A DNA stretch of 64,000 bases from assembly GCF_000425585.1 (NCBI RefSeq), contig NZ_AUDS01000026.1:1-64000 (forward strand), written 5' to 3'. The notes beneath the pieces were generated by a model. That model did no database searches and was not told where the DNA came from. It saw only the letters and a program-made list of their open reading frames with translations. Positions 59,242 through 64,000 of this stretch are shown one piece after another (within the stretch, counting starts at the first letter, position 1; every line of letters begins with the position of its first letter). Position numbers and translations under genes: made by a program. Source of the DNA: Terrimonas ferruginea DSM 30193. Its GTDB lineage: Bacteria > Bacteroidota > Bacteroidia > Chitinophagales > Chitinophagaceae.

Positions 59242-61176
59242 TTATTCGGCCCGTCTTTCCGATTTTTCTTCGCTGGCTTCAGCCAGAAATGCTTCAACTG
59301 TTTTTGTTCCGAGGTCGCCTTTGCCCTGGCGGCGCACGGCTACTGTTCCTTCTTCCATCTCTTTCTCTCCCACGATCAGCATGTACGGTACTTTCAGCAA
59401 TTCGGTGTCCCGGATTTTCTTTCCGATCTTTTCCTGCCGGTCGTCAACCTCTGCACGAATATCCGCTTTTTTCAGCTTCTTTGCCACATCTTTTGCATAA
59501 TCCAGGAATTTGTCGCTGATCGGCAGCACTTTCACCTGCACCGGTGCCAGCCACAGCGGGAATTTGCCTGCGTAATTCTCCAGGAGGAAGCCGATGAACC
59601 GCTCATGTGTGCCCAATGGCGCACGGTGAATGATCAGTGGCGTATCCGATTTGTTATCCTGTGTGGCAAATTCCAGTTTGAAGCGGCGCCCCTGCGCAAA
59701 GTCAACCTGGTTGGTTGCCAGTGTAAATTCGCGGCCGATGGCACTCCATATCTGCACGTCGATTTTGGGACCGTAGAAGGCTGCCTCATCCTGCACTTCC
59801 ACGAACGGGGTGCCGGTTTTCACCAGTACTTCGCGTACCATGTCTTCGGTTTCTTTCCACAGCTCGGGCTCGTCCACATATTTCTGCCCCAGTTTCTCGG
59901 GGGAATGCAGCGACAGGCGCATTACAAACTTATCGATGCCAAAGATCTTAAAGTATTTGAGGTACATCTGATTTACTGCAAGAAACTCCTCATAGAATTG
60001 TTCTTTGGTACAGTAAATATGTGCATCGTTCATATGCAAACATCGTACCCGCATCAGGCCGAACAATTCGCCGCTCTGCTCGTAACGGTAACAGGTTCCG
60101 TATTCAGCCAGGCGCAGCGGAAGATCTTTATAGCTGCGGGGTTCCGCCGCGAAGATCTTGTGGTGGTGCGGACAGTTCATTGACTTCAGGTAGTACTTGG
60201 TACCGTCGAGTTCCATCGGCGGATACATGCTGTCCTGATAATAAGGCAGGTGTCCGCTGGTGAGGTACATACTTTCCTTGGCGATATGCGGTGTTACCAC
60301 GCGCTTGTAGCCTGCCTCCTCTTCGGTTTCCTTGGCCAGCTTCTCCAGTTCTTCAATAATGATGGTACCATTGGGCAGCCACAGCGGCAGGCCGGGTCCC
60401 ACATCATCGTCCATGGTAAAGATGCTGAGCTCGCGTCCCAGTTTGCGGTGGTCGCGCTTGCGGGCTTCCTCCAGCATGGCCAGGTATTCATCCAGTTCTT
60501 TCTGCGCGGGGAAGGTAACACCGTATACACGGGTCAGCATTTTATTTTTTTCACTGCCTTTCCAGTAAGCACCGGCTACACTCGTGAGCTTGATGGCTTT
60601 GATGAAACCGGTATTGGGAATATGTGGTCCGCGGCAGAGATCGGTAAATTGTCCCTGGGAATAAAACGTGATCTGTCCGTCCTGAAGATTTTCCAGCAGG
60701 TCGAGTTTATACTCGTCGCCTTTTTTATTGAAGTAATCCACCGCGTCTTTTTTGCTGATCTCCTGACGCGTGAACAGGTTGTTCTGTTTGGCCAGCTCGT
60801 TCATTTTCTTTTCGAGCTTTGCCAGGTCCTCTTCGGTGATCTTGTTGTCACCGAGATCCATGTCGTAATAGAAGCCATTTTCCACGGGCGGACCTACCCA
60901 GAATTTCACACCGGGGTATAGCGATTCCACTGCTTCTGCCAGCAGGTGTGCCGAAGAATGCCAGAACGTGCTTTTCCCTTCCGTATCGGCCCAGGTGAGC
61001 AGGCGCAGCGTAGCATCCGTATGGATAGGACGCGTGGCATCCCACACTTCTCCGTTGATGTCAGCGGCCAATACTTTCCGGGCCAGCCCTTCGGAAATAG
61101 ATTTCGCAATGTCCAGTGCGGTCGATCCCTCGGGATACTGTTTCACCGCACCATCCGGTAGTGTAATATTGATCAT
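59242..61176 (-). CDS. thrS: Threonine-tRNA ligase
   Basis: 644 residues. The N-terminal TGS domain and the editing domain (HSSAHLLAEAVESLYPG) lead to the class II catalytic core with the zinc ligand Cys in MNCPHHHKIF and the His ligand in HRAPLGTHERF. The anticodon domain is C-terminal (GKFPLWLAPVQVKVLP). It charges tRNA-Thr and clears Ser-tRNA-Thr. It heads the infC-rpmI-rplT region. The 127-base leader and its hairpins suggest control by attenuation. Confidence 0.98.
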   Translation of the reverse strand: MINITLPDGAVKQYPEGSTALDIAKSISEGLARKVLAADINGEVWDATRPIHTDATLRLLTWADTEGKSTFWHSSAHLLAEAVESLYPGVKFWVGPPVENGFYYDMDLGDNKITEEDLAKLEKKMNELAKQNNLFTRQEISKKDAVDYFNKKGDEYKLDLLENLQDGQITFYSQGQFTDLCRGPHIPNTGFIKAIKLTSVAGAYWKGSEKNKMLTRVYGVTFPAQKELDEYLAMLEEARKRDHRKLGRELSIFTMDDDVGPGLPLWLPNGTIIIEELEKLAKETEEEAGYKRVVTPHIAKESMYLTSGHLPYYQDSMYPPMELDGTKYYLKSMNCPHHHKIFAAEPRSYKDLPLRLAEYGTCYRYEQSGELFGLMRVRCLHMNDAHIYCTKEQFYEEFLAVNQMYLKYFKIFGIDKFVMRLSLHSPEKLGQKYVDEPELWKETEDMVREVLVKTGTPFVEVQDEAAFYGPKIDVQIWSAIGREFTLATNQVDFAQGRRFKLEFATQDNKSDTPLIIHRAPLGTHERFIGFLLENYAGKFPLWLAPVQVKVLPISDKFLDYAKDVAKKLKKADIRAEVDDRQEKIGKKIRDTELLKVPYMLIVGEKEMEEGTVAVRRQGKGDLGTKTVEAFLAEASEEKSERRAE

Positions 61177-61191
61177 GTTGTTGTTTGCTTG

Positions 61192-61300
61192 AAAAAACGG
61201 GTTACCTGTGCCTGCCTGTCCCGTTCGGATATCCGGTTATCTGAGGAAGAAGCCTGAAGTATCTGACCCGGTAACCAGGAACCGGAAACCGGTAACCAGA
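61192..61300 (-). promoter_or_regulatory. Candidate leader hairpins before thrS
   Basis: On the minus strand GGTAACCCG (61206-61198) is followed by TTTTTT. It can pair with GGTTACC from either of two upstream copies (61276-61270 or 61297-61291), leaving inner hairpins such as CGGATATCCG. Two alternative partners before a T run would fit a transcription attenuator. Nothing beyond pairing supports this. Confidence 0.4.
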
Positions 61301-61310
61301 TTTTGGATGG

Positions 61311-61340
61311 CAAAATTAACAAACTCTTGCCGGAGTGCAA
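61311..61340 (-). promoter_or_regulatory. Promoter of thrS
   Basis: On the minus strand TTG (61340-61338), 19 bases, then TAATTTTG (61318-61311), an exact TAnnTTTG with standard spacing. It is about 135 bases before the thrS ATG. Confidence 0.7.
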
Positions 61341-61378
61341 TCAACGGGTAGCAACAAAATCCTTAGTTTTGACAACCG

Positions 61379-62461
61379 ATGAAGAGTTGTCCACGAAAAT
61401 TCCTCCTCCTCGCCTTGGTTTTTGCTTGTACAGCGTGCCTGCGCCTTGCCGCACAGAATATCGACGGCATCTGGCGGGGCTACTTTATTGACCGTTCCGG
61501 CGAGCAGTACAAACTTGAGTTCCAGATCAAGCAAAGCAGCCAGACCGGCGTTACCGGCGTTTCCTATTCTTATCTCGATGTGCGTTTCTACGGTAAAGCA
61601 ACCATGACCGGAAGTTTTATCAAGACCGGCGCCAACCTCAAAATCCGCGAAATAAAAACCGTGGAGGTAAAGAACATGGAAGGCAACGGCACCTGTATCA
61701 TGAACTACAACCTGGTGTACAGCCGCTCCGGACGCGAAGAATACCTCGAAGGCACTTTCCTGGGCAAACAGGAAGTACAGGGCGCCAATAATCCCTACGA
61801 ATGGGGCGACTGCGGAGGCGGCAAAGTATTTCTCCGCCGCGTGCCCACTTCAGACTTTTACATAGAGCCTTTCCTGCGTAATCCGAAGAAAACAACACCA
61901 CCACCTGTCGTAAAAACAGACAAGCCGGTAAACACCACACCGAAACAACCGCAGAAGCCCGTTACCAACCCGCCCGTGGTAAAAACGCCTCCGGCCAAAA
62001 CGCCTGTGCCAACACCGGTGATACCGAAAGACACGGCACGCACCACACCCGTAATACCACCGCCTTCCAAACAACCCGTGGTGGTTACTCCACGCCCTGA
62101 TGTATTGAAAACGCGCCAGAACGAATTGACCAAAGTGCTGGAAGTAACCAGCCCGGCGGTCACCGTCAAACTATTCGACAATGGTGAGATCGATGACGAC
62201 ACAATTTCCGTATACCTCGATAATAAACTTGTACTGTCACAGCGCCGCCTGTCGGCATCACCCCTGAGCCTGCACCTGACCATGGAAGAAGATGGCGAAG
62301 AGCACGAACTGGTGATGGTGGCGGAAAATCTCGGACGCATTCCTCCCAACACTTCCCTGATGATCGTGGAGGCAGGTGAAGACAGGTTCCGCGTGCAGAT
62401 CACGTCTACCAAACAGAAAAATGCCGTGGTACGTTTCCGCTATAAAAAGCGGACCTTGTAA
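61379..62461 (+). CDS. Hypothetical secreted protein with Pro-rich linker
   Basis: 360 residues with a signal peptide (LLLALVFACTACLRLAAQ). The N-terminal part (GIWRGYFIDRSGEQYKLEFQIKQ) looks like a lipocalin- or beta-sandwich-type domain. A Pro/Thr-rich linker spans about 178-245. The C-terminal domain (VKLFDNGEIDDDTISVYLDN, AENLGRIPPNTSLMIVEAG) is shared with the next gene. Family name and function are unknown to me. A TAGTTTTG box lies 8 bases before the ATG. It is divergent from thrS. Confidence 0.78.
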   Translation: MKSCPRKFLLLALVFACTACLRLAAQNIDGIWRGYFIDRSGEQYKLEFQIKQSSQTGVTGVSYSYLDVRFYGKATMTGSFIKTGANLKIREIKTVEVKNMEGNGTCIMNYNLVYSRSGREEYLEGTFLGKQEVQGANNPYEWGDCGGGKVFLRRVPTSDFYIEPFLRNPKKTTPPPVVKTDKPVNTTPKQPQKPVTNPPVVKTPPAKTPVPTPVIPKDTARTTPVIPPPSKQPVVVTPRPDVLKTRQNELTKVLEVTSPAVTVKLFDNGEIDDDTISVYLDNKLVLSQRRLSASPLSLHLTMEEDGEEHELVMVAENLGRIPPNTSLMIVEAGEDRFRVQITSTKQKNAVVRFRYKKRTL

Positions 62462-62561
62462 CGCCGCCGGTTGGATGTGGCAGCCATTCATCATTCTTTG
62501 GTAAAACCATTCGCTGCGGCGGATTATCTTCAATTTTCATTCATTTTATCTAAACACTGCT

Positions 62562-63392
62562 GTGCTGATGCGCTATTGCTTTTTTCTTGCCGCACTTTTT
62601 TTTACCCAGCTTGTCTCCGCACAGCAGGTTAACGGGATATGGAAAGGAAAACTGGTGATGGAACCAGGCGGTTGCTTTCCCGTATATCATATGGAACTGC
62701 AGATCACTGTTAATGGCACAAAAGTGACCGGCAGTTCTTATCACTATTCAGATACTACCAATTTCGTAAAAGAAGAATTTGAGGGCAGTTACGACACGGT
62801 GTCCAAAATTCTCCACATCCAGGAAACCAAAGTAGCTACTTTTCGCATTCCTGCCGATTGCACGCCCTGTATTAAACGATATGTACTGGAATATCACACA
62901 GACGGTAAGGAGGAACAATTGAGAGGGTCATGGACCGGTAAAACTTTGGAGCGTAGCCTGGATTGCCCGCCGGGGAGTATTGTCCTCACACGTTCACAGA
63001 AATCAGACTTCACTCCTCCGCCTCCGCCAAAATTAACAAATCGTAATAACGAGCTGGTAAGAGAGCTATATGTTGATACAGGAAAGATACGCATCGACTT
63101 TTATGATAACGGCCAGATAGACGGTGATACGATCACCGTATTCGTCAATAATATACCTGTTATTTCCCGCGAAATGCTTTCGCTCAAGCCTGTTACCACC
63201 TATGTAACCATCGATGCACTGCATCCCGAACATGAGATCGTTATGTTTGGGGAAAACATGGGTACCATTCCTCCCAATACTGCTTTAATGATCATCAAAA
63301 CAAAAGATGAACGTTATCAGCTTTATCTCACTTCAGATGAAAAGAAAAACGCCATGGTGCGTTTGATCTATCGCAAGCCCGATAAAAAGTAA
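62562..63392 (+). CDS. Hypothetical secreted protein, paralogue of the previous gene
   Basis: 276 residues with a signal peptide (MLMRYCFFLAALFFTQLVSA). The layout repeats that of the upstream gene without its long linker: VNGIWKGKLVMEPGG at the start, a short PPPPPKLTNRNN link, and the shared C-terminal domain with FYDNGQIDGDTITVFVNN and GENMGTIPPNTALMIIK. The pair suggests a tandem duplication with divergence. It is 100 bases after the first gene. Confidence 0.78.
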   Translation: MLMRYCFFLAALFFTQLVSAQQVNGIWKGKLVMEPGGCFPVYHMELQITVNGTKVTGSSYHYSDTTNFVKEEFEGSYDTVSKILHIQETKVATFRIPADCTPCIKRYVLEYHTDGKEEQLRGSWTGKTLERSLDCPPGSIVLTRSQKSDFTPPPPPKLTNRNNELVRELYVDTGKIRIDFYDNGQIDGDTITVFVNNIPVISREMLSLKPVTTYVTIDALHPEHEIVMFGENMGTIPPNTALMIIKTKDERYQLYLTSDEKKNAMVRLIYRKPDKK

Positions 63393-63445
63393 TCCGGTTT
63401 CTTCTGGCATGATTTTTTTCTATATGGCGGTATAAATATACTCGT

Positions 63446-64000
63446 ATGAAGAAATTATTTCTCGCGGGTGCAGCGCTGATAGCGTTTGCTTCCGTCAATG
63501 CACAGAATTTGTCTCTCGGTCCTACAGCAGGTTTTGGTCACAGTTGGGATAACGGTGACTTTGGCAATGATGCCAATAAAAAGTTCCATGCGTCTCCTAA
63601 CATCGGTGCCAAGGTCGTTTACAGCTTTGTAAGTAATTGGGGAATTAGTGCAGACGTGCGTTTTTCCAGTGAAGGTGCAACTGTAAAAAATGAAGACAAT
63701 GAGGAGTTGAGACTGCGGTCTAATTATATCCGCATTCCATTGCAGGGTATTTATTTCTTTGGCAAGTATGGTAACGCCATTCGTCCTAAAGTTTCGCTTG
63801 GTCCTTCATTTGGTTTCATGGTTGGTGGAAAAACTACCTATTATGAAGATGGCGATAAGATCAGCGAATCCGACAGCAAAGACAGGGTGAATGGCTTCGA
63901 TGTGGGTCTCACCGCTGCAGCAGGTGCTAATTTCCGCCTTTCTCCTAATGTCTGGCTCAATACTGACCTCGCTTATTACCACGGTTTTGTTGATGTGAGC
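63446..64000 (+). CDS. Outer-membrane beta-barrel protein, 3' end beyond the window
   Basis: 185 codons are seen before the window ends, with no stop. The start MKKLFLAGAALIAFASVNAQ is a signal peptide. Mature strands such as LSLGPTAGFGHSW, SPNIGAKVVYSF and WGISADVRFSSEGA fit a PorT/OmpA-type barrel (OMP_b-brl_2). The partial gene is downstream of the two paralogous secreted proteins and reads the same way, but 53 bases separate them. Confidence 0.85.
   Translation, partial: MKKLFLAGAALIAFASVNAQNLSLGPTAGFGHSWDNGDFGNDANKKFHASPNIGAKVVYSFVSNWGISADVRFSSEGATVKNEDNEELRLRSNYIRIPLQGIYFFGKYGNAIRPKVSLGPSFGFMVGGKTTYYEDGDKISESDSKDRVNGFDVGLTAAAGANFRLSPNVWLNTDLAYYHGFVDVS

Overview
The window looks like chromosomal DNA of a Bacteroidota bacterium, most likely of the Chitinophagaceae (inference). 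The grounds are promoter-like TAnnTTTG boxes with an upstream TTG, no strong Shine-Dalgarno sequences, the typical fusion of a receiver domain to a Crp-type regulator, many secreted lipoproteins, a DUF5117-type zinc metalloprotease, and the order thrS-infC-rpmI-rplT. Gene density is high and most genes are on the minus strand. Intergenic gaps are crowded with hairpins and quasi-tandem oligonucleotide repeats.

Layout. 1-320 is the tail of an IS4-type transposase cut by the window edge. 0.5-7 kb holds a VWA lipoprotein, an EVE-domain protein, a fasciclin protein, a LutA-like Fe-S protein, ribH, a TPR protein and pdhA. 7.2-12.7 kb holds recF and a phospho-signalling operon (FHA-serine protease, PP2C phosphatase, Ser/Thr kinase). 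12.9-19.8 kb holds a serine hydrolase, the Ku/LigD end-joining pair, an oxidoreductase, a cupin and an esterase. 20-26.9 kb holds a MATE pump, an anti-sigma-like cupin, a TauE permease, an SDR, a YcbB-like L,D-transpeptidase and an Hsp20. 27-38.9 kb looks like a stress and low-oxygen block: a flavin-binding PNPOx-like protein, two universal stress proteins, a histidine kinase with a receiver-Crp regulator, a RIC di-iron protein and, divergently, a ba3-type cytochrome oxidase operon with its tiny subunit, Sco and a cytochrome c. A palindrome of the FNR-box form lies between RIC and the oxidase.

38.9-43.4 kb holds a beta-propeller lipoprotein, hutU and hutH. 43.4-44.4 kb is the most unusual locus: four tandem palindromes with compensating arm changes, then a REP-associated tyrosine transposase (RAYT), then a 42-bp perfect palindrome that begins inside its stop codon. 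More copies of the palindrome are scattered in intergenic gaps across the window. 44.4-54.8 kb holds an outer-membrane protein, tRNA-Arg(UCU), a large sensor kinase, a two-motif aspartyl protease, an MFS transporter and speA. 54.9-61.2 kb is the translation cluster thrS-infC-[zinc metalloprotease]-rpmI-rplT. The window ends with two paralogous secreted proteins and the start of a beta-barrel protein.

All calls were made by reading the sequence and recalling family features. No database search was run.
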